Origin: JAGRGG01 sp965217265
Lineage (GTDB): Bacteria > Pseudomonadota > Alphaproteobacteria > Geminicoccales > Geminicoccaceae
Assembly (NCBI GenBank): GCA_965217265.1
Contig: CBDCHP010000009.1
Span: forward strand, 1 to 64,000
Length of the DNA stretch: 64,000 bases
Direction: 5' to 3'
Shown: positions 17,663-25,797 of the stretch, one piece after another
Layout of the letters: every line of letters begins with the position of its first letter
Numbering within the stretch: position 1 is the stretch's first letter
Position numbers and translations under genes: made by a program
The notes under the pieces: generated by a model
The model's input: only the letters and a program-made list of their open reading frames with translations
What the model was told of the DNA's origin: nothing
The model's database searches: none

Positions 17663-19149
17663 TGGAGATCGGCGGGCACGTCACGCCCGAGGCGTTCATC
17701 GCCGCGGTCGACGGCGACGCGAAATTTGGCCTGTCGTCCGCCGCGCGCGCGCAGATCGGTCAAGCCCGCGCGGTCGTCGACCGCCACGCCGCGGGATCGG
17801 CCCCGGTCTACGGGCTCAACACCGGGCTCGGCGGTAACCTCGCGCACCGCCTGCAACCGCAGGAGATGAGGGCGTTCCAGGCGCAACTGCTGCGCGGCCG
17901 CTCGGTCGGCGTCGGGCCGCCCTTGCCGGCGCGGATCGGCAGGGCGGCGCTGCTGGCCCGGCTGATCGGCGTCGCCCAAGGTCACGCCGGCCTCTCGCCG
18001 CCGGTCGCCGAGCGGATGCTCGACATGTTGAATGCAGGTTTGGCCCCCGTCATCCCGACGCACGGCTCGATCGGGGCCGGCGACCTCGTCCTCGGGGCCC
18101 ACATGGGCGCGACGTTGATCGGGGAAGGGGAGGTTTGGTTCGAGGGACGGCGGCGCCCGGCGGCGGACGCGCTTCGCGAGGCGGGGCTCGCCCCCGTCGA
18201 ACTGGCGCCCAAGGACGCGCTGGCGCTCGCCAACCACTCGGCCGTCACGACGGCGCTCGCGGCCGACGTCCTCGTTCGCGGCCAAACCTTGCTGCTGCTG
18301 GCGCGAGCGGCGGCGACCCTCGCCGGCGAGGGCTTTGCCATGAACCTCGCGGTCTTCGACGCCGCCGTCAACGCCGCCCGTCCGGCGCCGGGACAGGCGG
18401 CGACGGCGGCGTGGTTTCGCGCCGCTCTCAAAGGCTCGTCGCTGCTCGAAAGCGGCGCGCGCTCGATCCAGGACGCGCTGTCGTTTCGCACGCTGGCGGT
18501 CGTCTTCGGCGCCGCCTCGGTCGAGCTTGAGAGGCTCGGCGGGGCCGTCGCAATCGAACTCAACGCCGGCGGCGACAACCCCGCCGTCTTGGGCGACGCC
18601 GTCCTCTCCACGCCCAACTTCCACACCTCCGCACTCGCGACCGCCCTCGACGCCGCGGCCGTCGGGGTCGCCCAGGTCGCCACGGCAAGCGCGGGCCGGG
18701 TCGTCAAGCTGATGACGCCGGGGCTCTCAAACCTGCCCAAATACCTCTCGCCCGCGGGCGGCGCCTCGGCCGGGTTCGTGCCGGTGCAAAAGACGCTCGC
18801 GGCGCTCTTGGGCGAGGTCCACCGGCACGCGGCGCCCGCCAGCCTCTACGCCATGCCGGTCTCCGAGACGGTCGAGGACGTGGCACCGCAGACGCCGCTT
18901 GCCGCCCGCAAGCTCGGCGAGGGGCTCGACGCATGGCGCCTTCTCATCGGCATCGAGGCGATGGTGGCGGCGCAAGCGGTCGACCTGCGCGCCCCGAAAG
19001 CGCTGGGGGCGGCGGGACAAGCACTCTTCGAGCGCGTCCGCGCCGCCGTACCGATGCTCGGCGAAGATCGGGCGATCGGGCCGGACGTCGAGACCGTGCT
19101 GCGCGCGATCGAGACGCCCGGACTCGTCGGCCTTCTGGCCGGGCTCTAG
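17662..19149 (+). CDS. Histidine ammonia-lyase-like protein without the MIO serine
   Basis: 495 residues, the usual length of the HAL/PAL/TAL family. Conserved blocks are present: YGLNTGLGG, LLRGRSVGVGPPL, SIQDALSFRTLAVVFGA and LNAGGDNPAVLGD. In normal enzymes an Ala-Ser-Gly triplet in GSxGASGDL cyclises to the electrophilic MIO cofactor. Here the codons at 18061-18090 read HGSIGAGDLV, so the Ser is absent and one residue is deleted. Canonical deamination by MIO is therefore doubtful. ATG 17662 overlaps the cyclodeaminase-like stop. It converges with fhs, the two stops overlapping. Confidence 0.75.
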   Translation: MEIGGHVTPEAFIAAVDGDAKFGLSSAARAQIGQARAVVDRHAAGSAPVYGLNTGLGGNLAHRLQPQEMRAFQAQLLRGRSVGVGPPLPARIGRAALLARLIGVAQGHAGLSPPVAERMLDMLNAGLAPVIPTHGSIGAGDLVLGAHMGATLIGEGEVWFEGRRRPAADALREAGLAPVELAPKDALALANHSAVTTALAADVLVRGQTLLLLARAAATLAGEGFAMNLAVFDAAVNAARPAPGQAATAAWFRAALKGSSLLESGARSIQDALSFRTLAVVFGAASVELERLGGAVAIELNAGGDNPAVLGDAVLSTPNFHTSALATALDAAAVGVAQVATASAGRVVKLMTPGLSNLPKYLSPAGGASAGFVPVQKTLAALLGEVHRHAAPASLYAMPVSETVEDVAPQTPLAARKLGEGLDAWRLLIGIEAMVAAQAVDLRAPKALGAAGQALFERVRAAVPMLGEDRAIGPDVETVLRAIETPGLVGLLAGL

Positions 19150-20822
19150 AACAGGCCCTGGATCCGGCCCTCGTCGTCGAGGCGGATCGAGTTCGCGGCT
19201 GGAACCCTCGGCAGGCCCGGCATGGTCATGATGCTGCCGGTGACGACGACGATGAACTCGGCCCCGGCCGAGAGCCGCACCTCGCGGATCTCGACGTCGT
19301 GGCCGGACGGGGCGCCCTTGAGGTTGGCGTCGGTCGAGAACGAGTACTGGGTCTTGGCCATGCAGACGGGGAAGTGGCCGTAACCGCCCTCCTGCAACTC
19401 CTTGAAGCGCGCCCGCACCGAACTGTCGGCGTTGATGTTGGCGGCACCGTAGAGCTCGGTCGCGATCGTCTTGACCTTGTCCCAGAGCGGCATCTCGTCC
19501 GGGTAGAGCGGCTTGAAGTCGGCCTTGCCGCCGTCGGCGAGGTCGACGACGTGGCGCGCCAGTTCCTCGGTCCCGGCCCCGCCGTCGGCCCAGTGGGTGC
19601 ACAAGATCGCCTCGATCCCGAGCTCGCGGCCGACCTCGCGCACCGCCTCGATCTCGGCGTCGGTGTCGGTGATGAAGCGGTTGATGGCGACGACGACGGG
19701 CACGCCGAACTTCTGCGTGTTCTCGATGTGGCGGCGCAGGTTGCTGCACCCCTTGGTGACGGCCTCGACGTTCTCGTGCTTGAGGTCGTCCTTGAGGATG
19801 CCGCCGTGCATCTTGAGCGCCCTGATCGTGGCGACGACGACGGCCGCCGCCGGCTTCAGGTCGGCCTTGCGGCACTTGATGTCGAAGAACTTCTCGGCCC
19901 CCAGATCGGCGCCGAAGCCCGCCTCCGTCACGACGTAGTCGGCCAGCTTCAAGGCGGTCTTCGTCGCCAGCACCGAGTTGCAGCCGTGGGCGATGTTGGC
20001 GAACGGGCCGCCGTGGATAAAGGCGGGGTTGTTCTCCAACGTCTGGACGAGGTTGGGCATGAGCGCGTCCTTCAGCAAGACGGTCATGGCGCCCGGCGCC
20101 TCCATCTCGCTCGCCAGGACAGGCTTGCGGCCGCGGGTCTGGCCGACGACGATGTTGCCGAGCCGGCGCTCCAGGTCCTCCAGGTCAGTCGCGAGGCAGA
20201 AGATCGCCATGACCTCGGAGGCGACCGTGATGTCGAAGCCGTCCTCGCGGCAAAAGCCGTTCGCGACTCCGCCGAGCGAGTTGACGATCTGGCGCAGCGC
20301 CCGGTCGTTCATGTCGAGGACGCGGCGCAGCGCGACGCGGCGGGTGTCGAGTTCGGCCTTGTTACCCCAGTAGATGTGGTTGTCGACCAGCGCCGCCAGC
20401 AGGTTGTGGGCCGAGGTGATGGCGTGGAAGTCGCCGGTGAAGTGGAGGTTGATCGCCTCCATCGGCACGACCTGGGCGTAGCCGCCGCCCGCCGCGCCGC
20501 CCTTCATGCCAAAGCACGGGCCCAAGGAGGGCTCGCGGGTGCAGCTGATCGCCCGCTTGCCGATGCGGTTGAGGCCGTCGCTGAGGCCCACCGTCGTCGT
20601 CGTCTTGCCCTCGCCCGCAGGGGTCGGGGTGATGGCGGTGACGAGGATCAGCTTGCCGTCCGCGTTGCCCTCCAGCGACCTCAAATAGTCCTCGTTGACC
20701 TTGGCAATGTGCGGGCCGTAGAGGCTCAGGGCCTCGGCCGGGATGTCGACCTTGGCCGCGACCTCGGTGATGGGCTTCATCGTCGCCTCGCGGGCGATCT
20801 CGATGTCGGATTTGACGCTCAT
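19146..20822 (-). CDS. fhs: Formate--tetrahydrofolate ligase
   Basis: 558 residues from ATG 20822. The enzyme makes 10-formyl-THF from formate, THF and ATP. Seen: ATP-binding PTPAGEGKTTTTVGL at about residues 65-80, the family signature REPSLGPCFGMKGGAAGGG near 95-115, HFTGDFHAITSAHNL near 133, and FPVCMAKTQYSFSTD and GSIMTMPGLPRVPAAN near the C-terminus. It is the last gene of a unit (ThDP enzyme, Frc, formyltransferase, fhs) on the minus strand, where it could capture formate released by Frc or work in reverse. Confidence 0.96.
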   Translation of the reverse strand: MSVKSDIEIAREATMKPITEVAAKVDIPAEALSLYGPHIAKVNEDYLRSLEGNADGKLILVTAITPTPAGEGKTTTTVGLSDGLNRIGKRAISCTREPSLGPCFGMKGGAAGGGYAQVVPMEAINLHFTGDFHAITSAHNLLAALVDNHIYWGNKAELDTRRVALRRVLDMNDRALRQIVNSLGGVANGFCREDGFDITVASEVMAIFCLATDLEDLERRLGNIVVGQTRGRKPVLASEMEAPGAMTVLLKDALMPNLVQTLENNPAFIHGGPFANIAHGCNSVLATKTALKLADYVVTEAGFGADLGAEKFFDIKCRKADLKPAAAVVVATIRALKMHGGILKDDLKHENVEAVTKGCSNLRRHIENTQKFGVPVVVAINRFITDTDAEIEAVREVGRELGIEAILCTHWADGGAGTEELARHVVDLADGGKADFKPLYPDEMPLWDKVKTIATELYGAANINADSSVRARFKELQEGGYGHFPVCMAKTQYSFSTDANLKGAPSGHDVEIREVRLSAGAEFIVVVTGSIMTMPGLPRVPAANSIRLDDEGRIQGLF

Positions 20823-20878
20823 ATTTTTCGCTCTTCTTGAGGTGCCGTGATGCTCGTGCCCGATGTTGAGGGCAGGGG

Positions 20879-21796
20879 TCAACCGCCTAGAACAGCACCC
20901 GGCGTCAAGCCGGCCCCGCGCGCCCAGTCGCCCGCCGGGCCCTTCTTGGCGTCCTTCGGCCGGGCGCGGCCCAAGAGGACGTCGCCGTCGCCCGTCGCGA
21001 CCACGACGCCGCTCTCGTTGACGTCGACGACGGTGCCAGGCGCCTTGCCGCCGCCGGGGAGGGCTTGGCTGTCGAAGAGCTTGACCTCCTCGCCGTTGAA
21101 GGTCGTCCAGGCGCCGGGCTGCGGGTCGCAGCCGCGGATGAGGTCGTGCAGTTCAGCTGCCGGCCTCGCCCAGTCGATCCGGGCGTCCGCCTTCTTGCAC
21201 CAGCTCTCGTAGGTGGCCTTCGCCTCGTCCTGCTCGACGCGGGGCGCCTTGCCCTCGCGCACGAGGTCGAGCGCCTCCAGCATGGCGTCGACGCCCATCG
21301 GGAACAGGCGCTCGAAGTAGAGCGAGCCCAGCGTGTCGTCCGGGCCGATCTCGACCTCTTTTTGCAACAGGATCGGCCCCTCGTCGAGGCCGTCGTCCGG
21401 CCAGAAGATCGTGAGCCCGGTCTTCTTCTCGCCTTGGATGATCGGCCAGTTGATCGAGGACGGCCCGCGGTGGCGCGGCAGCAGCGACGGGTGGTATTGG
21501 AAGGTGCCGTGCTTGGGCGCGTCGCGCACCGCCTCCGGCACGAACAGGGTGACGTAGGCCATCATGCACACGTCGGGCTCGAACGAACGCATCAAAGCCT
21601 CGGCCTCCGTCGTCTTCCACGAGGTCGGCTGGTGCAGCGGCAGCCCCTTCGCCTCGGCGAACTCGGCCAGCACGTCGCGCGGACGCCCCTCCTTGTCGGG
21701 GGCGCAGAACACCGCGACCACGTTCTCGCCCCGCTCCAGCAGGCGCTCAAGCACCGCCTTGCCGAAAGCCTGCTGGCCATGAACCACGATTCGCAT
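20879..21796 (-). CDS. Formyltransferase/10-formyl-THF hydrolase-like protein (ALDH1L1 N-domain type)
   Basis: 305 residues from ATG 21796. The formyl_trans_N domain has YHPSLLPRHRGPSSINWP with the catalytic His and, 30-odd residues later, DDGLDEGPILLQ with the catalytic Asp. This is followed by a C-terminal formyl-transferase domain (LIRGCDPQPGAWTTFNGE). The wording is closer to the hydrolase domain of 10-formyl-THF dehydrogenase (ALDH1L1) than to methionyl-tRNA formyltransferase, and no aldehyde dehydrogenase domain is attached. Placed between frc and fhs, it probably moves formyl groups between folate and water or CoA. The exact reaction is inferred, not shown. Confidence 0.8.
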   Translation of the reverse strand: MRIVVHGQQAFGKAVLERLLERGENVVAVFCAPDKEGRPRDVLAEFAEAKGLPLHQPTSWKTTEAEALMRSFEPDVCMMAYVTLFVPEAVRDAPKHGTFQYHPSLLPRHRGPSSINWPIIQGEKKTGLTIFWPDDGLDEGPILLQKEVEIGPDDTLGSLYFERLFPMGVDAMLEALDLVREGKAPRVEQDEAKATYESWCKKADARIDWARPAAELHDLIRGCDPQPGAWTTFNGEEVKLFDSQALPGGGKAPGTVVDVNESGVVVATGDGDVLLGRARPKDAKKGPAGDWARGAGLTPGAVLGG

Positions 21797-21867
21797 CGCG
21801 TCGGGCCTCCCCTTAGCTTGTTTCTCGAAAATTCGTGTCGTGCGGGCGCCGGCGGCGCCTTGAGGAC

Positions 21868-23139
21868 CTACTCGGCCGCCTTCGCCTGTTGCCGGCCGAC
21901 GGCGCCCGAGGCGTGGATCGCCTCGATCTCGTCCTCGCCGTAGGCCAGCACGTCCTTGAGGATCTCTTGCGTGTGCTCGCCCAAGAGCGGCGAGCGCTTC
22001 ACCTCGGCCGGGCTGTCGGAGAGCTTCACCGGCATGCCGACGCTCAAGTACTTGCCGCGCTCGGGGTGGTCGACCTCGACGATCGTGCCCGTCTTGCGCA
22101 AGAACGGCTCCTCGGCCAGCTCCTTCATCGACAAGATTGGCCCGCACGGCACGTTGAGCGGGTTGAGGATCTGCATGGCCTCGAACTTCTTCTTGGTCAT
22201 GGTCCAGCGCTCGATCTCGTCGAAGATCGCCTTGAGCTTGGGCAGGCGCGCCTTGGGCGTGGCGTACTCGGGATCGTCGATCCACTCGGGCCGGCCGATG
22301 ACCTCGCAGATCTTCGGCCACACCGCCGCTTGGGTAATGAAGTAGATGTAGGCGTTGGGGTCGGTCTCCCAGCCCGCGCACCTGAGGATCCAGCCGGGCT
22401 GGCCGCCGCCGGAGGCGTTGCCGGCGCGCGGCACGGCCTCGCCGAACTCGCCGTCGGGGTATTGCGGGTACTCGGTGAGCGGCCCGTGCGCCAGACGCTG
22501 CTGGTCGCGCAGCTTGACGCGGCACAAATTGAGCACCCCGTCTTGCATCGCGGCCTGGACGCGCTGGCCGCGGCCGCTGCGCTCGCGCTGGAAGAGGGCG
22601 GCGACGATGCCGAACGCGAGGTGCAGGCCCGTGCCGCTGTCGCCGATCTGAGCACCCGTGACGGTGGGCGGGCCGTCGTCGAAGCCGGTGGTCGAGGCGG
22701 CGCCGCCCGTGCACTGGGCCACGTTCTCGTAGACCTTGCAGTTCTCGTAGGGGCCGGGGCCGAAGCCCTTGACGCTGGCGTAGATCATGCGCGGGTTGAT
22801 CTCCTGGATCCGCTCCCAGGTCAGTCCCATGCGGTCGAGCGCGCCGGGGGCGAAATTCTCGACCAGCACGTCGCAGGTCTTCACCAGGCGATACAGGACT
22901 TCTCTGCCCTGCTCGTTCTTCGAATCCAGCGTGATCGAGCGCTTGTTGTGGTTGAGCATCGTGAAGTAGAGCGAATCCACCCCCTCGATGTCCTGCAATT
23001 GCTGGCGCGTGGCGTCGCCGACGCCGGGGCGCTCGACCTTGATGACGTCGGCGCCGAGCCACGCCAGGAGCTGGGTGCAGGTCGGGCCCGACTGGACGTG
23101 GGTGAAGTCGAGGATCTTGACGCCTTCGAGGGCCTTCAT
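21868..23139 (-). CDS. frc: Formyl-CoA:oxalate CoA-transferase (class III, CaiB/BaiF)
   Basis: 423 residues from ATG 23139, close to the 428 of Oxalobacter formigenes FRC, to which it is very similar throughout as far as I can recall that sequence (LDFTHVQSGPTCTQLLAWLG, VDSLYFTMLNHNKRSI, YENVAQCTGGAAST, GGGQPGWILRC). The catalytic Asp lies in AQIGDSGTG near residue 170. The glycine loop (NASGGGQPG) that guards the active site is present. The reaction is formyl-CoA + oxalate to formate + oxalyl-CoA. It lies between the formyltransferase and ThDP-enzyme genes on one strand. Confidence 0.9.
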   Translation of the reverse strand: MKALEGVKILDFTHVQSGPTCTQLLAWLGADVIKVERPGVGDATRQQLQDIEGVDSLYFTMLNHNKRSITLDSKNEQGREVLYRLVKTCDVLVENFAPGALDRMGLTWERIQEINPRMIYASVKGFGPGPYENCKVYENVAQCTGGAASTTGFDDGPPTVTGAQIGDSGTGLHLAFGIVAALFQRERSGRGQRVQAAMQDGVLNLCRVKLRDQQRLAHGPLTEYPQYPDGEFGEAVPRAGNASGGGQPGWILRCAGWETDPNAYIYFITQAAVWPKICEVIGRPEWIDDPEYATPKARLPKLKAIFDEIERWTMTKKKFEAMQILNPLNVPCGPILSMKELAEEPFLRKTGTIVEVDHPERGKYLSVGMPVKLSDSPAEVKRSPLLGEHTQEILKDVLAYGEDEIEAIHASGAVGRQQAKAAE

Positions 23140-23206
23140 CGCGTGTCTCCCGGCAGGAGCGCCCGCTTCGAGGGCGCGGTCCCACCTCAATAGCCGTGGA
23201 AGGGGA

Positions 23207-24958
23207 TTACTTGTACATCGTCTGCGCTTTGGTGCCCGGCGCGTACTCGTCCGGGTCGACCCAGATGTTGACGACGGCCGACTTGCCGCGCGAGCGCACC
23301 TCGTCCCGGGCCCGGCGCAGCGCCGGGCCGATCGCTTTCGGGTCGCGCACCTCCTCGCCGTAACCGCCGAGCATCTGGGCAAACTTCGAGAACGGCACGT
23401 CGCCGAGCTTGTTGCCGATGTTGCCGCGCTGTTCGCCGTACTTGGCGATCTGGCCGTAGCGGATCTGGTTCATCGACGAGTTGTTGGCGACGACCGCGAG
23501 GTAGGGGGCGCCGAAGCGGTCGGCCGTCTCCATGTCGAAGGCGGTCATGCCGAACGAGCCGTCGCCGTAGAGGCAGAGCACGTCCTTCTCCGGCTGGGCC
23601 AGCTTGGCCGCCATGGCAAAGCCGGTGCCGACGCCGAGCGCGCCGAGCGCGCCCGGGTCCATCCAGTTGCCGGGGCCGCGGGGCTCGACCGCTTGGGCCG
23701 AGATCGTGACCACGTCGCCGCCGTCGCCGATGTAGACCGTGTCCTCCGTTAGGACTTCGTTCAGCTCCCAAGCGACGCGGTAGGGGTGGATCGGGTCGCT
23801 GTCGCTGCGAAATAAGGGCATGAGCTTGTCGAGCGCCTTGGCCTCCAAGTCGCGCAGCCCGTCGAGCCAGCCCTGCCGGCCCTTGGCGCCGTTGTCGCCC
23901 CGGCCGGAAGCGGCGTCGCGCACGGCGCCCAGGATGGCGCCCGGATCGCCGACGAGGCCGAGGTCGACGTCGCGGTTGCGGCCGACCGTGTTGTAGCTGG
24001 CGTCGATCTGGACGATGGTGGCGTCCCGGCCCAGCCGCTTGCCGTAGCCCATGCGAAAGTCGAACGGCGTGCCGACGATCACGATGACGTCGGCTTGATC
24101 GAAGGCGGCGCGCCGCGTGCGGTTGAAGTAGTGCGGGTCGCCGGGCGGCAGCAGGCCGCGGCTGGCGCCGTTGAAGTAGGCCGGGATGTTGAGCGCGCGG
24201 ACGAGGTCGATCGCTTGGCGGTGGCCGCGGGTCATCCAGACCTGCGAGCCGAACAGGACGCAGGGACGCTCGGCCTTGACCAGGATGTCGGCGAGGCGCT
24301 CGATGTCGGCCGGATCGCCCACCGAGCGGGTCGAGGCGCGGTAGTGCCCCGCTTGCGGCACGACGGCCTTGTCCAGCGCCACCTCGCGGTCGAGCACGTC
24401 GCGCGGGATCTCAAGGTAGGCGGGGCCGTAGGCGCCGGCGTAGCACTCGCGCGCCGCCATCGACACCATGTCGGCGACGCGCTCGGTGCTGAGCACGCCG
24501 GCGGCGAACTTGGTGATCGGCCGCATCATCTCGACGTGGGGGAGATCCTGCAAGGAGCCCATCTTGTGCTGGGTCAGGGCCCCCTGGCCGCCGATGTGGA
24601 TGATCGGGCTCTCCGAGCGAAAGGCCGTGGCGACCCCGGTCACCGCGTTGGTGCAGCCGGGGCCGGCCGTGGTCACGACGCAGCCGAGCTTGCCGGTCTG
24701 GCGGGCGTAACCGTCGGCGGCGTGCGCCGCAGTCTGCTCGTGGCGCACGTCGACGATGCGGATCCCCTCGTCGATGCAACCGTCGTAGATGTCGATGATG
24801 TGGCCGCCGCACAGCGTGAAGACCGTGTCGACGCCCTCGTTTTTGAGCGCCTTGGCGACGAGCCGGCCGCCTGAGACGACCGAGCCGTCCTTGGACTTCT
24901 TCGCCAGCGTGTCGGAGGCGGTGTCGGACGGTTCGTTGTGCAGACCGGCCTCGGCCAT
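23207..24958 (-). CDS. ThDP-dependent lyase/decarboxylase; candidate oxalyl-CoA decarboxylase or 2-hydroxyacyl-CoA lyase
   Basis: 583 residues from ATG 24958 with AAGGAG before it. Three domains of the acetolactate-synthase superfamily are seen: N-terminal PYR domain with the ThDP-activating Glu in DVRHEQTAAHAADGYAR, a middle domain (VLFGSQVWMTRGH), and a PP domain with LYGDGSFGMTAFDMETADR and the metal-ligand region up to VVANNSSMNQI. Several blocks (CGGHIIDIYDGC, PRGPGNWMDPGALGALGVG) recall the ILVBL/HACL2 branch rather than Oxalobacter OXC. Adjacent to frc, the expected product is formyl-CoA, from oxalyl-CoA or from a 2-hydroxyacyl-CoA. A plain biosynthetic acetolactate synthase is unlikely because no small subunit is present. 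Confidence 0.7.
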   Translation of the reverse strand: MAEAGLHNEPSDTASDTLAKKSKDGSVVSGGRLVAKALKNEGVDTVFTLCGGHIIDIYDGCIDEGIRIVDVRHEQTAAHAADGYARQTGKLGCVVTTAGPGCTNAVTGVATAFRSESPIIHIGGQGALTQHKMGSLQDLPHVEMMRPITKFAAGVLSTERVADMVSMAARECYAGAYGPAYLEIPRDVLDREVALDKAVVPQAGHYRASTRSVGDPADIERLADILVKAERPCVLFGSQVWMTRGHRQAIDLVRALNIPAYFNGASRGLLPPGDPHYFNRTRRAAFDQADVIVIVGTPFDFRMGYGKRLGRDATIVQIDASYNTVGRNRDVDLGLVGDPGAILGAVRDAASGRGDNGAKGRQGWLDGLRDLEAKALDKLMPLFRSDSDPIHPYRVAWELNEVLTEDTVYIGDGGDVVTISAQAVEPRGPGNWMDPGALGALGVGTGFAMAAKLAQPEKDVLCLYGDGSFGMTAFDMETADRFGAPYLAVVANNSSMNQIRYGQIAKYGEQRGNIGNKLGDVPFSKFAQMLGGYGEEVRDPKAIGPALRRARDEVRSRGKSAVVNIWVDPDEYAPGTKAQTMYK

Positions 24959-24984
24959 AGTCGTCTCCTTCTCCACGTTCATGT

Positions 24985-25692
24985 TCACGCCGCCGACGAG
25001 TCGGCGGCGTCCAGGTCGACCCACGTCAGGGCGACGTGGGCGTGCAGGTTCAAGGCGTGCTCGCGCGCCAGACGCTCGGCGAGGTCGGCGTCGCGCGCTT
25101 CGAGTGCTTCGATGATGTGCATGTGGTCGATGATCGAGCGCTGCACCCGGTTGTCCTCGGTGATCGTTCGAGCACGGATCGCCTGCATGTGGATCAGCAG
25201 CCGCTCGGCCGTCTCGCACAAGAGCCGGCACTGCGAGAGTTCGAAGATCACCTGATGAAAACGGAGGTTGGCGTCCGAATACTCGTCGATGTGCGCCCGC
25301 AGCGCCTCGCCGTCCTCGCCGAAGGTCGCGAACATCTGGCGCAACGAGCCGATCTCGGCGTCGCTCGCGCGCGCGGTCGCCAGCCGCGCCGCCATGCTCT
25401 CCAAGGCGGCCCAGACCAGGATCATCTCCAGGATCTCGTCCTTGGACTTGCGGACGATGAACACGCCCTTGCGCGCGACGACGCGCACGAGCCCCTCTTG
25501 TTCGAGCCGGGCGAGCGCCTCGCGCAAGGGCGTGCGCGAGATGCCGAGGCGCTCGGCCAAGCCACGCTCGTCGACGCGCAGCCGCGCCTCCGGCCGATAG
25601 ATCCAAGCCCCCGTGATCCGGTCTTTGAGTTGGGTGTAGATCCGGTCTTTCAGGCTCGGGATCGTTGCGATCGGGCTGAGGCGCATGTTCAT
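24985..25692 (-). CDS. GntR-family regulator, FCD (FadR-type) subgroup
   Basis: About 235 residues. An N-terminal winged helix (ERGLAERLGISRTPLREALARLEQEGLVRVV) is followed by an all-helical FCD ligand domain whose metal-binding residues include Asp and His in DANLRFHQVIFELS and later His in IIDHMHIIEAL. The start is uncertain (ATGs at 25686, 25692, 25713); 25752 is unlikely because it lies inside the candidate operator. The gene stands between tctA and the ThDP-enzyme gene and is the obvious regulator of the island, probably sensing the imported acid or a product. Confidence 0.85.
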   Translation of the reverse strand: MNMRLSPIATIPSLKDRIYTQLKDRITGAWIYRPEARLRVDERGLAERLGISRTPLREALARLEQEGLVRVVARKGVFIVRKSKDEILEMILVWAALESMAARLATARASDAEIGSLRQMFATFGEDGEALRAHIDEYSDANLRFHQVIFELSQCRLLCETAERLLIHMQAIRARTITEDNRVQRSIIDHMHIIEALEARDADLAERLAREHALNLHAHVALTWVDLDAADSSAA

Positions 25693-25741
25693 GACGGAGC
25701 GGGGCTTTGGCATGACGGTGTTAGGACGGCTTCGCTGCAAT

Positions 25742-25759
25742 TGGTGTACCATATGCCAA
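25742..25759. promoter_or_regulatory. Candidate GntR operator upstream of the gntR gene
   Basis: TGGTGTACCA, followed by TATGCCAA to give an outer TTGG/CCAA symmetry. It is one of five matches to TGG-Y-R-T-M-CCA found in front of transcription units of the one-carbon island. Confidence 0.5.
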
Positions 25760-25797
25760 AAGAACCGGACCCGACAAGCCGTCTCGTGCGGGTGGCC

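Noticed and set aside
23207..24958. Naming the ThDP gene oxc outright
   Set aside because: Sequence blocks do not match the classical enzyme well; only the neighbourhood supports it, so the symbol was left empty.
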